From RGIG8775 sp045612185 (lineage in GTDB: Bacteria; Bacillota; Clostridia; Oscillospirales; CAG-272): 21,261 nt of DNA. A model generated the notes under the pieces. The model was not told the DNA's origin and did no database searches. It worked only from the letters and a program-made list of their open reading frames with translations. This document shows, in pieces, positions 1 through 6,982 of this stretch (position 1 is the stretch's first letter; every line of letters begins with the position of its first letter). The stretch lies in the NCBI GenBank assembly GCA_045612185.1, contig JAZKYO010000035.1, forward strand, positions 1-21,261, written 5' to 3'. The translations under genes and the position numbers were made by a program.

Positions 1-11
1 AAATGAAAATC

Positions 12-29
12 GGAACCGCAAGCGGTTCC
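12..29. repeat. Perfect short hairpin at window edge
   Basis: GGAACCGC (12-19) and GCGGTTCC (22-29) are perfect inverted repeats with two bases between them, giving in practice a 7-bp stem with a CAAG loop. On the minus strand the stem is followed by GATTTTCATTT, a weak T-run, so it could be a terminator for transcripts leaving the window to the left. The neighbouring gene is not visible, so the role is open. Confidence 0.45.
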
Positions 30-31
30 TG

Positions 32-90
32 TTACAATTGACTTTTGCGGCTAAACACCGCAAATTTGCTTCGCAAACCGCCAATTGTAA
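32..90. repeat. Nested inverted repeats
   Basis: TTACAATTG (32-40) pairs perfectly with CAATTGTAA (82-90). Inside it are two smaller perfect hairpins: TTTGCGG (44-50) with CCGCAAA (58-64), and TTTGC with GCAAA around a TTC loop (about 65-77). Together they would fold as a closed stem with a branched interior. It adjoins the distal end of the intergenic element at 89-230 and may be part of it. No gene is visible here. Confidence 0.45.
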
Positions 91-230
91 AGGACCAAAA
101 AAGAAAGACGCCGAAAGGGCATTTCGCTCGTTGCGACGAGCGACAAGGCTTACTCAGCCTTGACTCGAGCCACCTCGCCGGTGGGGGCTCCATGTGGCTA
201 CTGTGCGAACACACCTACAAACTACAATTT
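89..230 (-). repeat. Intergenic hairpin element, copy A
   Basis: Read on the minus strand, this element starts with AAATTGTAGTTTGTAGG (230 downward), soon followed by TGTTCGCACA, and ends near GGTCCTTT (96-89). The same landmarks occur in the same order at 21076-21196, and partly at 16050-16237. Between them lies a chain of hairpins: GAGCC/GGCTC with an inner CCACC/GGTGG-type stem (about 167-190), AAGGCT-TACTC-AGCCTT (about 146-162) and CGCTCGT-TGCG-ACGAGCG (about 127-144). No convincing coding sequence is present. It lies just beyond the terminator of the isomerase-like gene, in that gene's sense direction. Likely a noncoding dispersed repeat; mobility and function are unknown. Confidence 0.55.
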
Positions 231-251
231 ATCTACATCTCCATGCGAGAA

Positions 252-287
252 AAAAGGAGCTGATTCAATAAGAATCAGCTCCCTTTT
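252..287 (-). terminator. Intrinsic terminator of the isomerase-like gene
   Basis: GGAGCTGATTC (256-266) pairs with GAATCAGCTCC (272-282) around a 5-nt loop, extended by A/T pairs after a one-base bulge. On the minus strand the stem is followed by a T-run. It lies 9 bases past the stop codon of the isomerase-like gene. The GAGCTGATTC arm is identical to the arm of the terminator at 2815-2846. Confidence 0.85.
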
Positions 288-295
288 ATCTATAT

Positions 296-1741
296 TTATT
301 TCACAACAACCGTTGTTACACCGAGAACCTTTCCAAGCTTCTCAAGTGTGCCCGCATACTTACCTGTACCGAGCGCAAAGTGGTGTGTGGGGCCTGCCAT
401 GCACCAATTTTTGATAAAGGTAGGGGTATCGGGCGCGAAGGACGCGCGCGTGTTTGTGTTACCCGTAGGCGGGATAGGTCCGTCGTTGGAGATTCCTTCC
501 CCGATAACAAATCTGAAGCTGCCGTCAGCGTTCTGATTAATGCCGAGCATGGTGAAATCTCCCTCTTTAAGCTTAAACTCAACCGAAGCGCCGCTTCCCT
601 CTTTACCGTGGTATTTCTTCAAGGAGCGCACAATGGGCTTACCCTCGGCAAGCTGAATATGGTGAGGTCCGTCGTGACCCACGAGAATACAATCCGAGTC
701 GAAATCAAATGGATGTATTTCCGCAAAGCTTCCACCGATTCCTATGCTGTCCATAATGTACATAGCAAGGCAGGTCTTTATATCGTACTCGCCGCACATG
801 GGAATACCGCGAGCGATAAGCATTGAGTTGCCGAGAATAAGCGAGCTCGCAAGCATTCTGTGCTCACTTCCCTCAGCGCCGTTATAGAAGTAGGCAAGAC
901 CGTCAAGGCTGTGCTTTAACCTGAAACGCTCAAGCGCAACAGAAGCTCTCGCGGCGCGGTAGAGGTCCTCGTCTGTAAGCTTCATTGTAAGCGGGTCGCT
1001 CTTGGGGTCGGGCATATCGAACTCTTCGCGTATTACCTGCTTTTCCTTCTCTATCTCCTCATCGGTAACCTTTTTATACTCGGCAAGAAGGTCGTCTATC
1101 TCAAGAAGCGGCACGTGAATTCCGAATGCCGAGAAAAAGGCTGTGGGATCGGTGTGCATATCGTACATAGCCTCGAGAACGTGACCCATAAGACCTATTC
1201 TCGCACCCTTCATAGCGCGGAGCGCCTTGGCAATGGTACACCATTCTTTGATTTCCTGCTTTGCCTTTTCGTCGTTGTAAAGCTTGCCTATAATAACGTC
1301 ATGTATCGTCTTATTCATACGAAGCGCAACACCGCAGAACTCGGGAACAGAGCAAATATTATCGTTTTCAAGCTGCATAAAGGTGTTTGCCTTTTCGTAG
1401 TCCATAGCGCTTCTGGGCTGAAGCGCCACCAGCACCATAGGCGCGGAACAGTTGCGAAGCACGGGAGCAAACACCGACGAGGTAGCGTATGTAATCATAT
1501 TGCAGAAAATCAGGTCCACGTTTTCGGCGTTAAAGCGCTCAGCCGCCTTGAAGCCGGCCTCACTTTCGTCAACGATACCTAGGTCGACTATTTCCACCTT
1601 GTTCTCACCGATAAGTGAGATAAGGTCGGCATGGTATTTTTCCATATTTTCTTTAAGTCCCTCAAACTGCGCCCAATAAGTGCCGTGCGCCACGGCAAAA
1701 ACACCTATTTTCGGAATTTTTTTGGGTATTCTTTCAAGCAT
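296..1741 (-). CDS. Sugar isomerase-like protein, L-fucose/L-arabinose isomerase superfamily
   Basis: 481 residues starting MLERIPKK. The ATG at 1741 follows AAAGGAGAATTATT; the longer open frame upstream has no better start. The fold is that of the cytoplasmic ketol isomerases that interconvert aldoses and ketoses with a divalent metal: an N-terminal sugar-binding half (KIGVFAVAHGTYW near 11-23) and a C-terminal metal site. Candidate metal ligands are E290 (YNGAEGSEH), E318 (CGEYD), H356/H360 (GHDGPHH) and H453 (GPTHHFALGTG). The overall pattern fits the broad FucI/AraA-like group rather than classical AraA, so the substrate (arabinose, fucose or another sugar) cannot be fixed. It is divergent from an AraC regulator, its likely controller, and ends at a clear terminator. 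Family confidence is good, substrate confidence low. Confidence 0.85.
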   Translation of the reverse strand: MLERIPKKIPKIGVFAVAHGTYWAQFEGLKENMEKYHADLISLIGENKVEIVDLGIVDESEAGFKAAERFNAENVDLIFCNMITYATSSVFAPVLRNCSAPMVLVALQPRSAMDYEKANTFMQLENDNICSVPEFCGVALRMNKTIHDVIIGKLYNDEKAKQEIKEWCTIAKALRAMKGARIGLMGHVLEAMYDMHTDPTAFFSAFGIHVPLLEIDDLLAEYKKVTDEEIEKEKQVIREEFDMPDPKSDPLTMKLTDEDLYRAARASVALERFRLKHSLDGLAYFYNGAEGSEHRMLASSLILGNSMLIARGIPMCGEYDIKTCLAMYIMDSIGIGGSFAEIHPFDFDSDCILVGHDGPHHIQLAEGKPIVRSLKKYHGKEGSGASVEFKLKEGDFTMLGINQNADGSFRFVIGEGISNDGPIPPTGNTNTRASFAPDTPTFIKNWCMAGPTHHFALGTGKYAGTLEKLGKVLGVTTVVVK

Positions 1742-1771
1742 AATAATTCTCCTTTCGTTTTTTACAAATCT

Positions 1772-1799
1772 ATTATACCGCTTAAAAGGATTTTGAAAA
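1772..1799 (-). promoter_or_regulatory. Probable promoter of the isomerase-like gene, weak -35
   Basis: On the minus strand a perfect TATAAT (1777-1772) lies about 30 bases before the start codon. The matching -35 position is poor (TTTTCA, 16-bp spacing). A good -10 with a weak -35 is typical of activator-dependent promoters, which suits the divergent AraC gene. Two AAAAGG motifs (1784-1789 and 1797-1802, 13 bases apart) overlap this region and could be part of an operator, but this is only suggestive. Confidence 0.45.
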
Positions 1800-1845
1800 A
1801 GGTATACTTTAAACATAAAATTGGAAAAAATAAACTCTTTTACTC

Positions 1846-1873
1846 TTGACAAATTTTGCTTTGATGCTATAAT
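1846..1873 (+). promoter_or_regulatory. Consensus promoter of the AraC gene
   Basis: TTGACA (1846-1851) and TATAAT (1868-1873) are separated by 16 bp. Both boxes are perfect housekeeping sigma-factor matches. The start codon of the AraC-type regulator is 44 bases downstream. Confidence 0.85.
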
Positions 1874-1917
1874 AAAATTAAAACTGCGCAAAAATAAACC
1901 TTGGCAAGGAGAAAACT

Positions 1918-2772
1918 ATGAACGCGAATTCACTCACGCCGTTTATAAGATACATTCATTACATAGAGCCGCAATATATGTACAATCCCCACACCCGCAT
2001 AGGCTACGACCATCGCCTCTTCTTCTGCGAAAGCGGTCGCATACAGATACATGCAGGAGAACAGAATTATACACTTGACCAAAACTCAATACTATACGTG
2101 CCTTCGGGCGAGGCGTATATTCTCGGAACACATGAGGAAAACACCAGGCTTGTGGGAATCAATTTTGACTTTACGTATGCGCACGCTGACAAAAACGTTC
2201 CGATTTCACCTGCCGCAATCCGCGAGAAATACGAGCTTTCCAAGCAGTTTGAAAAGGTTTCTTTTTCGGATTTAAAATGCTTTGAATCATCCTTTGCATT
2301 GCATGGACAAAGCGAACTTGGAACAATTATTTACAGAATTTTTGAAGAGTTCACCACCGCAAGAATATTCCACTCGCAAACTGAATCGGCAATGTTGAAG
2401 CAACTGCTTTTGCTTGCCACAAGAGTGCTTACGCTTGGGGCGGACAAAGCGCCGCAAAGAACTGTAAACGTAGTTATAGCCTACATTCAAGAGCATTATA
2501 TGGAGAACGTTTCAAACGCCGACATCGGCGCGGCGCTTAGCTTCCACCCTAACTATCTCAACCGCCTTATGATCAAACACACGGGGCGCTCGCTTCATCA
2601 ATATCTGCTTTATTACAGGCTTACCAAAGCCCTTGATAGACTGCAATCGACCTCATTTTCAATAGCTGAAATAGCCGAGCGCAGCGGTTTTTCCGACACG
2701 GGGCATTTTACAAAGGCATTTAAAAAGCAATTCGGAAGCTCTCCAAAGAGTATGAGAGAGAGGATAATATAA
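1918..2772 (+). CDS. AraC family transcriptional regulator, cupin plus double HTH
   Basis: 284 residues; ATG preceded by AAGGAGAAAACT. The N-terminal ~150 residues look like the cupin/jelly-roll ligand-sensing domain of AraC proteins (FFCESGRIQIHAGEQNYTL, then YVPSGEAYIL). The last ~100 residues carry the two helix-turn-helix motifs: HYMENVSNADIGAAL...HPNYLNRLMIKHTG and SFSIAEIAERSGFSDTGHFTKAF, followed by the usual GSSPKSMRE tail. It is divergent from the isomerase-like gene and most likely activates it in response to a sugar. It is a paralogue, of the same 284-residue length, of the regulator at 17562-18416; both share G(I/V)NFD(F/Y)T and HPNYLN..(M/F)IKH.G. A bidirectional terminator follows. 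The effector is unknown. Confidence 0.95.
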   Translation: MNANSLTPFIRYIHYIEPQYMYNPHTRIGYDHRLFFCESGRIQIHAGEQNYTLDQNSILYVPSGEAYILGTHEENTRLVGINFDFTYAHADKNVPISPAAIREKYELSKQFEKVSFSDLKCFESSFALHGQSELGTIIYRIFEEFTTARIFHSQTESAMLKQLLLLATRVLTLGADKAPQRTVNVVIAYIQEHYMENVSNADIGAALSFHPNYLNRLMIKHTGRSLHQYLLYYRLTKALDRLQSTSFSIAEIAERSGFSDTGHFTKAFKKQFGSSPKSMRERII

Positions 2773-2814
2773 TAAATCCCCCGCAGTTCACTATCACGTG
2801 GTTTTCGTTATACA

Positions 2815-2846
2815 AAAAGAGCTGATTCGCAAGAATCAGCTCTTTT
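2815..2846. terminator. Bidirectional intrinsic terminator
   Basis: A perfect 14-bp stem, AAAAGAGCTGATTC (2815-2828) with its complement at 2833-2846, and a GCAA loop. A/T-rich arms on both sides let it work in both directions. It separates the convergent AraC gene and the lipoprotein cluster. The stop codon of the lipoprotein gene (2845-2847) lies in the hairpin edge. Confidence 0.88.
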
Positions 2847-3405
2847 AGATTGCTTTAAATTCAGTAATCCCTTGAACGAGGGCACGATCTATCTCTACCA
2901 CCGCGTGCCACGACGCCATATCACATGTTGAAGGAGTATTGGGAGCTTGTGGGATTGCCGAAATTCCCACGGTAAGAGTATTATTGACTGTATATATTTC
3001 CGATACGTAAAAACGAGTCGTCCCACTGCCCGACTTTATATGGATTACTAAAATAATTTTATCCTCAAAAAAATCTTCGTCCAGCTTTTTCGCATAGCCG
3101 TTAAAAGACTCAATACTCAACACGTCGCTTTTGAAAGGAGTGGAATAAATCTTGTGCTTTCTTTGAAATGCCCTCAGCTCGGATAAGGACTCAATTTTTG
3201 TAAGCTCTCTATTATCGTATTTGTCAAAATAGTAATTGCTTCGCAACACGGCATATTCTGCTTCACCATCTCCGAACGGTATTTTTTCCATTGGGTATAA
3301 GTCCTCGCCCACAATGTCATAACCGTCAAGATAAGGTTCTTCGGTAGGAGCGCATGACAGCAACAGAACAACTGTCGCTACCAACAGGCTCAACAGTTTT
3401 TTCAT
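2845..3405 (-). CDS. Small lipoprotein, third of a tandem paralogous set
   Basis: 186 residues starting MKKLLSLL; the ATG at 3405 follows AAGGGAGAAAATT, a better start than the in-frame codon 6 residues upstream. The N-terminus is a lipoprotein signal peptide with lipobox LLSC (Cys18), so the product should be anchored outside the membrane. The mature part has VGEDLYP near residue 40, FFEDKIILVI in the middle, and a C-terminal pattern SGSGTTRFYVSEIY...LTVGIS...VEIDRAL...FKAI. These blocks recur in the two upstream genes. The C-terminal block resembles the PrcB C-terminal-domain pattern (buried strand, small/polar loop, aromatic strand), but this is a visual guess. It is the last gene of a three-gene run, 14 bases after the previous stop. 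Function unknown. Confidence 0.75.
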   Translation of the reverse strand: MKKLLSLLVATVVLLLSCAPTEEPYLDGYDIVGEDLYPMEKIPFGDGEAEYAVLRSNYYFDKYDNRELTKIESLSELRAFQRKHKIYSTPFKSDVLSIESFNGYAKKLDEDFFEDKIILVIHIKSGSGTTRFYVSEIYTVNNTLTVGISAIPQAPNTPSTCDMASWHAVVEIDRALVQGITEFKAI

Positions 3406-3419
3406 AATTTTCTCCCTTA

Positions 3420-3977
3420 TCAATATTCTTTGGATTGAAGTTGCACCATTACGGCGTCGAGCGCGGGAATATTATCTATAAACTTTTTCTCAACTTCAAG
3501 TGTGAGAATCCACTTTTTTTCTTCGTCGGTTGCTACTTCGTTTAAAGTTGACAAATCCCTTGCTATTCCTACTACAAAGCCCCCGTCCTCGAAAACATCG
3601 GAAACGTAATAAGTGTATGACGAGCTTGGCGAAGTAAAGAAAGCGACAACCAGATAATATTCCTCAAAAAAGCTTTTATCAAGTGTATCAAAGTATGCGA
3701 AAAGCTCTTCATCGGCGTTCAGTCTGCTTTTCAAGCCGTCAAGCTCCGCCTTTGAGCCAAAGCGCTGTATCGGAACGTGCTGAACGGAGCTTAAATAAAG
3801 CTTTTCGGCGTTTTCCCCCAGCATAATGCGGTGGTCGGTTGACACGTATTCCCCTACGAAAAATCGTGAATTGTAGGGCGTGCTGTAACAAGAAATAAAA
3901 TCGGGATTGCTGCCGCAATACACAAAAGTCGTAACGGTAATTAAAAGCGCAATCAGAAGTATTATGGTTTTTTTCAT
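3420..3977 (-). CDS. Small exported protein, second of a tandem paralogous set
   Basis: 185 residues; the ATG at 3977 follows TAGGAGAAAATC. The hydrophobic N-terminus (MKKTIILLIALLITVTTF) is an export signal. A cysteine at 21 follows F-V-Y, an atypical lipobox because of tyrosine at -1, so lipidation is uncertain. The mature part shares landmarks with both neighbours: FVGEYVS near 41, FFEEYYLVV in the middle, then SSSYTYYVSDVFE, FVVGIA and a LEVEKKFI strand. The equivalent of the SGSG loop is SPSSS. It lies 9 bases after the previous stop and 14 before the next start, so it is almost certainly in the same transcript. No known function recognised. Confidence 0.72.
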   Translation of the reverse strand: MKKTIILLIALLITVTTFVYCGSNPDFISCYSTPYNSRFFVGEYVSTDHRIMLGENAEKLYLSSVQHVPIQRFGSKAELDGLKSRLNADEELFAYFDTLDKSFFEEYYLVVAFFTSPSSSYTYYVSDVFEDGGFVVGIARDLSTLNEVATDEEKKWILTLEVEKKFIDNIPALDAVMVQLQSKEY

Positions 3978-3986
3978 GATTTTCTC

Positions 3987-4841
3987 CTAATTCAGTTCAA
4001 ATCGGGTTTTGTCGCCAAATGGCAGTTCGTCATTGAATTTTGATTTTTTGCTATTGTACAAACAGTCTCCGTAATTCAGCTCAAAAACCAATTTGTTTTT
4101 ACTGTCTCCATCGGGTAAAAGCGTAAGAATGCCGTCGCCAAGCTCAAAGCGTCCGCGCAGCTCGTATCTTTTTATTGTTTTATACCATTTTTCACCGCTT
4201 AGGCTTTCGTCCTGATCGGTAAAATAACAAAGAATAAATTCGCCACTGTTCATGTCAAGGCTGAGGGTATGCTGCATATGAAGCCCCTCCAAGTCGGTAT
4301 AGTAATGCCTGTGGCGAGTTTCCATAACAGCTTTAAACTCGCTCACTTCACCAAGCGCGTCGCGGTCTATCTCAAGGTATATTCTGCGGTATTGCACGTC
4401 GTCGGTAACATCAATATCGGATGCGGTCATAACAAGCGACACGCCCACCGCAAGCCTTTCCTCGCTTTTATAAATGCTTGAAACGTAGTATCTATGAGAG
4501 CCGCTTCCCGCCTCAATACCTATTATCACAAGGATATTGTCGTTAAAAAACTCCTCGCCGTATCTTTCGTTATTTTCCAAATTATCTGCCGAATCGCAGA
4601 CTGTAATATCCAAAAAGTTGGTGGTGTCGGGAATATAGGCGTAAGATTTAAAATTAACGTTTCTATCTTGCTCGAGGTATATATTCTCACCTACAAAAAA
4701 TATACCGTAACCCTCGGCTTTATAGTTTGGCTCTGAAATCGAGCCGTTTTCCTCTTTTTTCCCGTCTCCGCAAGACAAAAGCGAAAATAAAATCATTAAA
4801 GCTACCAAAACAACCGAGCCAAGCTTGCAATATTTACTCAT
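3987..4841 (-). CDS. Lipoprotein with extra C-terminal domain, first of a tandem paralogous set
   Basis: 284 residues; ATG preceded by AGGAGGGCGCGGT. Signal peptide with lipobox LLSC (Cys24), followed by a charged, low-complexity linker (GDGKKEENGS). The middle (about 45-172) matches the two downstream genes: FFVGENIYLE, EEFFNDNILVIIGI, AGSGSHRYYVSSIY, LAVGVS, IYLEIDRDALGEVSEFKAV. About 110 extra residues follow (175-284) with a strand-rich pattern (HTLSLDMNSGEFILCYF, YELRGRFELGDGILTL) that looks like a small beta-barrel or lipocalin-like unit, which the other two lack. The shared block may be PrcB-like in fold. It probably acts at the outer face of the membrane. It starts the three-gene unit just after the recX terminator. 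Confidence 0.75.
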   Translation of the reverse strand: MSKYCKLGSVVLVALMILFSLLSCGDGKKEENGSISEPNYKAEGYGIFFVGENIYLEQDRNVNFKSYAYIPDTTNFLDITVCDSADNLENNERYGEEFFNDNILVIIGIEAGSGSHRYYVSSIYKSEERLAVGVSLVMTASDIDVTDDVQYRRIYLEIDRDALGEVSEFKAVMETRHRHYYTDLEGLHMQHTLSLDMNSGEFILCYFTDQDESLSGEKWYKTIKRYELRGRFELGDGILTLLPDGDSKNKLVFELNYGDCLYNSKKSKFNDELPFGDKTRFELN

Positions 4842-4867
4842 ACCGCGCCCTCCTTTTTTCTCTTTTG

Positions 4868-4896
4868 TTTATACAGACGAAAAAATTTTGAAAAAG
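4868..4896 (-). promoter_or_regulatory. Possible promoter of the lipoprotein cluster
   Basis: On the minus strand TATAAA (4873-4868) lies about 27 bases before the start of the first lipoprotein gene. There is no good -35; T-rich DNA occupies that position. The recA-recX terminator lies just upstream, so a separate promoter is expected here. Confidence 0.3.
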
Positions 4897-4913
4897 TTCC
4901 GTTTTTTCGCAAA

Positions 4914-4946
4914 AAAATCAGCGTTATGCAAAATAACGCTGATTTT
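4914..4946 (-). terminator. Terminator of recA-recX
   Basis: A perfect 14-bp inverted repeat: AAAATCAGCGTTAT (4914-4927) with ATAACGCTGATTTT (4933-4946), loop GCAAA. On the minus strand it is followed by seven T. It begins a few bases after the recX stop. Confidence 0.9.
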
Positions 4947-4950
4947 CCTT

Positions 4951-5604
4951 CTAAATATCGCCGGGTAAGCGGTAATATTCAATTATTTTTGCCGCGGCTT
5001 TTATCTCGGTCATGGAGAATCCGTGGCGCACTATTGCCGCAATAATTTTCTGCCTTTCGGCGTTGTCCTTAGGCAAAGTTTTATATTTGGCTCTGACAAG
5101 CTTTACGCACACGTCGACAAAGTCAATAGTTGACATATATTCCTTTGCCGCGTTCACAGCTTCGTTTCCGTAGCCCTTTTCGTGCAGATGCATCAAAATT
5201 CTGCGGCTTCCCCACATTTTTGCCACGCAAAGGTCAACCTCTCGCTTGGCGTCGTCGTCCTCGTCAATATAGCCGTTATCCCTCATATAGTTGGCAATAT
5301 CGTGGGCGATAATCGGCTTAAATCCGCGGTGTCTCAGCTTATCCTCAAGCACCCTTGCCGAATTTCTGCCAAATCCGAGTATCTCAAACGCCTTTTTCAG
5401 CGCGCGGTAACGCTCATCGGCGTCCATAATTTCGCTGACGTCCTCGCGTGTGATTTCGCCCTCGGATATGCCCATTCTCTCAAAGACAACAAAGGGCATG
5501 GTAAACATTCGTCTGTCTGACTGTTCCCCCTCGCGAAGCTCGACCTCAATTCTCGCTTCTTTCCCCTCGTTGAAAACGAGAACGCTAACAAGATTAATTG
5601 TCAT
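4951..5604 (-). CDS. recX: RecX regulatory protein
   Basis: 217 residues from the ATG at 5604 (MTINLVSVLVFNE). That ATG lies inside the last codons of recA, an 11-base overlap, as expected for translational coupling; there is no strong separate ribosome binding site. The longer open frame upstream only covers recA's acidic tail out of frame, so I rejected it. RecX binds RecA filaments in the cytoplasm and modulates their growth. The helical-repeat signature is visible: YRALKKAFEILGFGRNSARVLEDKLRHRGF (about 66-95), IANYMRDNGYIDEDDDAK (103-120), then MWGSRRILMHLHEKG (130-144). The ~60 residues before the first repeat form a strand-rich N-terminal extension, common in Clostridia. Adjacency to recA supports the call. 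Confidence 0.88.
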   Translation of the reverse strand: MTINLVSVLVFNEGKEARIEVELREGEQSDRRMFTMPFVVFERMGISEGEITREDVSEIMDADERYRALKKAFEILGFGRNSARVLEDKLRHRGFKPIIAHDIANYMRDNGYIDEDDDAKREVDLCVAKMWGSRRILMHLHEKGYGNEAVNAAKEYMSTIDFVDVCVKLVRAKYKTLPKDNAERQKIIAAIVRHGFSMTEIKAAAKIIEYYRLPGDI

Positions 5605-6718
5605 CGCCGTCGTCACCGAGTGTACGGATATCGAAATCGTCGTCTCCGTCCTCATCAAGATCGAACTCATCATCGTCAAGATCAATCTGCGCACTCATAG
5701 AACGAATCTTTGCGTCGATCTCGTCAAACATAGCCTGATTGCTTTCAACAAGCTTTCTTACGTTCTCCTTACCCTGGCAAAGACGCTCGCCGTTATAGGA
5801 GAACCATGAGCCGCTCTTCTGAATAATATCAAGGGCAATACCGATATCAACAACCTCACCCGCGCGAGAAATTCCCTTGCCGTAGAGGATATCAAACTCG
5901 GCAACCTTAAAGGGAGGCGCAACCTTGTTCTTAACTATCTTACACTTAACTCTGTTACCGTAAATATCGTTTCCGTTTTTAAGCTGCTCGGTCTTTCTGA
6001 CGTCAATTCTTACAGACGCATAGAACTTAAGCGCGCGACCGCCCGTGGTGGTTTCGGGGTTTCCGTAAATTACGCCCACCTTTTCACGGAGCTGATTAAT
6101 GAAAATAACGACCGCGTTAGTTTTGGAAATAACCGCCGAAAGCTTACGCATAGCCTGCGACATAAGTCTTGCCTGCGCACCCACCTGAGAAGAGCCCATA
6201 TCGCCCTCTATCTCGCTTCTTGGAACGAGCGCCGCAACCGAGTCGATAACCACGACGTCGATAGCGCCCGAACGAACGAGAGTCTCGGTAATCTCAAGGG
6301 CGTCCTCGCCGCAATCGGGCTGAGAAACGAGAAGATTGTCAATGTCAACACCGATAGCTTTGGCGTAAACGGGGTCGAGAGCATGCTCCGCATCGATAAA
6401 CGCCGCTTCTCCGCCAAGCTTTTGCACCTCGGCAACGATATGAAGCGCAACGGTGGTTTTACCCGAGGACTCGGGACCGTAAATCTCAATAATTCTTCCT
6501 CTCGGAACACCGCCTATACCAAGCGCCATATCAAGTGCGATAGAGCCGGTATGCACCGCCTGCACCGCCATATGGGTATTTTCGCCCAGCTTCATTATAG
6601 TTCCCTCTCCGTAATTGCGCTCAAGCTGAGAAATTGCGGTACTGAGGGCCTTAGCTCGTTCTTCCTTATTATCTATTACAGATACTGTTTTCTGTACTTT
6701 CTTTTTTACTGTTGCCAT
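5594..6718 (-). CDS. recA: RecA recombinase
   Basis: 374 residues. RecA is the ATP-dependent strand-exchange protein that also triggers the SOS response. Walker A GPESSGKTT is at 81-89; VVVIDSVAAL is Walker B; the EIEGDMGSSQVGAQARLMSQ block and VIFINQLREKVGV...GGRALKFYAS (DNA-binding loop region) are intact. The C-terminus ends in a long acidic tail of about 30 residues rich in Asp/Glu, which in this family limits DNA binding. A small oddity is QPDCGEDAL, with Cys where Thr is usual. The start ATG at 6718 follows AAAGGA at a slightly long spacing. It is co-transcribed with the overlapping recX. No Firmicutes-type LexA box (GAAC-N4-GTTC) is visible near its promoter. Confidence 0.98.
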   Translation of the reverse strand: MATVKKKVQKTVSVIDNKEERAKALSTAISQLERNYGEGTIMKLGENTHMAVQAVHTGSIALDMALGIGGVPRGRIIEIYGPESSGKTTVALHIVAEVQKLGGEAAFIDAEHALDPVYAKAIGVDIDNLLVSQPDCGEDALEITETLVRSGAIDVVVIDSVAALVPRSEIEGDMGSSQVGAQARLMSQAMRKLSAVISKTNAVVIFINQLREKVGVIYGNPETTTGGRALKFYASVRIDVRKTEQLKNGNDIYGNRVKCKIVKNKVAPPFKVAEFDILYGKGISRAGEVVDIGIALDIIQKSGSWFSYNGERLCQGKENVRKLVESNQAMFDEIDAKIRSMSAQIDLDDDEFDLDEDGDDDFDIRTLGDDGDDN

Positions 6719-6756
6719 ATTACAAAAATCCTTTCAGGTTTTCTCATTACGGTCTC

Positions 6757-6785
6757 ATTATACACTCTTTTTTTGCGTTTGTCAA
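6757..6785 (-). promoter_or_regulatory. Perfect consensus promoter of recA
   Basis: On the minus strand TTGACA (6785-6780) and TATAAT (6762-6757) are separated by 17 bp, a full match to the housekeeping consensus. It lies 38 bases before the recA start codon. No LexA-like operator overlaps it. An imperfect-centre inverted repeat, TTTGGAA (6812-6818) and TTCCAAA (6825-6831), lies upstream. Confidence 0.9.
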
Positions 6786-6797
6786 GAGCTTTTTGAA

Positions 6798-6950
6798 AAT
6801 ATTTTTCCCGATTTGGAAATTTTGTTCCAAAAACGCCCGAATTGATAGAAATATTTTTCCGAAATCGAGTTTTTGACTTCAAAACGACATCAAATTCCGA
6901 AATTGGAAAAAACGGCCTTGATTTTGCAATTTATCCAACAATATTTTTCC
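6798..6950. repeat. Three AATATTTTTCC direct repeats upstream of recA
   Basis: AATATTTTTCC occurs at 6798-6808, 6850-6860 and 6940-6950 in an A/T-rich stretch with no gene. TTCCGAAAT occurs twice (about 6857 and 6895), and the related GGAAAA recurs. The block lies between the GH39-like gene's terminator and the recA promoter, so it could be an upstream element or protein-binding array for recA, or a degenerating repeat. No coding sequence is seen. Confidence 0.45.
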
Positions 6951-6956
6951 AAAACA

Positions 6957-6980
6957 AAAGAGGCTGTTGCCAGCCTCTTT
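6957..6980 (-). terminator. Terminator of the GH39-like gene
   Basis: AAAGAGGCTG (6957-6966) and CAGCCTCTTT (6971-6980) form a perfect 10-bp stem with a 4-base loop. On the minus strand TTTTGTTTT follows. The stop codon of the GH39-like gene is directly upstream. Confidence 0.88.
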
Positions 6981-6982
6981 GA

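Noticed and set aside
1742..1891. 50-residue N-terminal extension of the isomerase-like protein
   Set aside because: The ATG at 1741 has a strong binding site, and the extension covers the probable promoter.
4868..4900. Strong promoter for the lipoprotein cluster
   Set aside because: A TATAAA is present but no convincing -35, so it is listed only as a low-confidence site.
6719..6790. LexA box at recA
   Set aside because: No GAAC-N4-GTTC-like palindrome overlaps the promoter.
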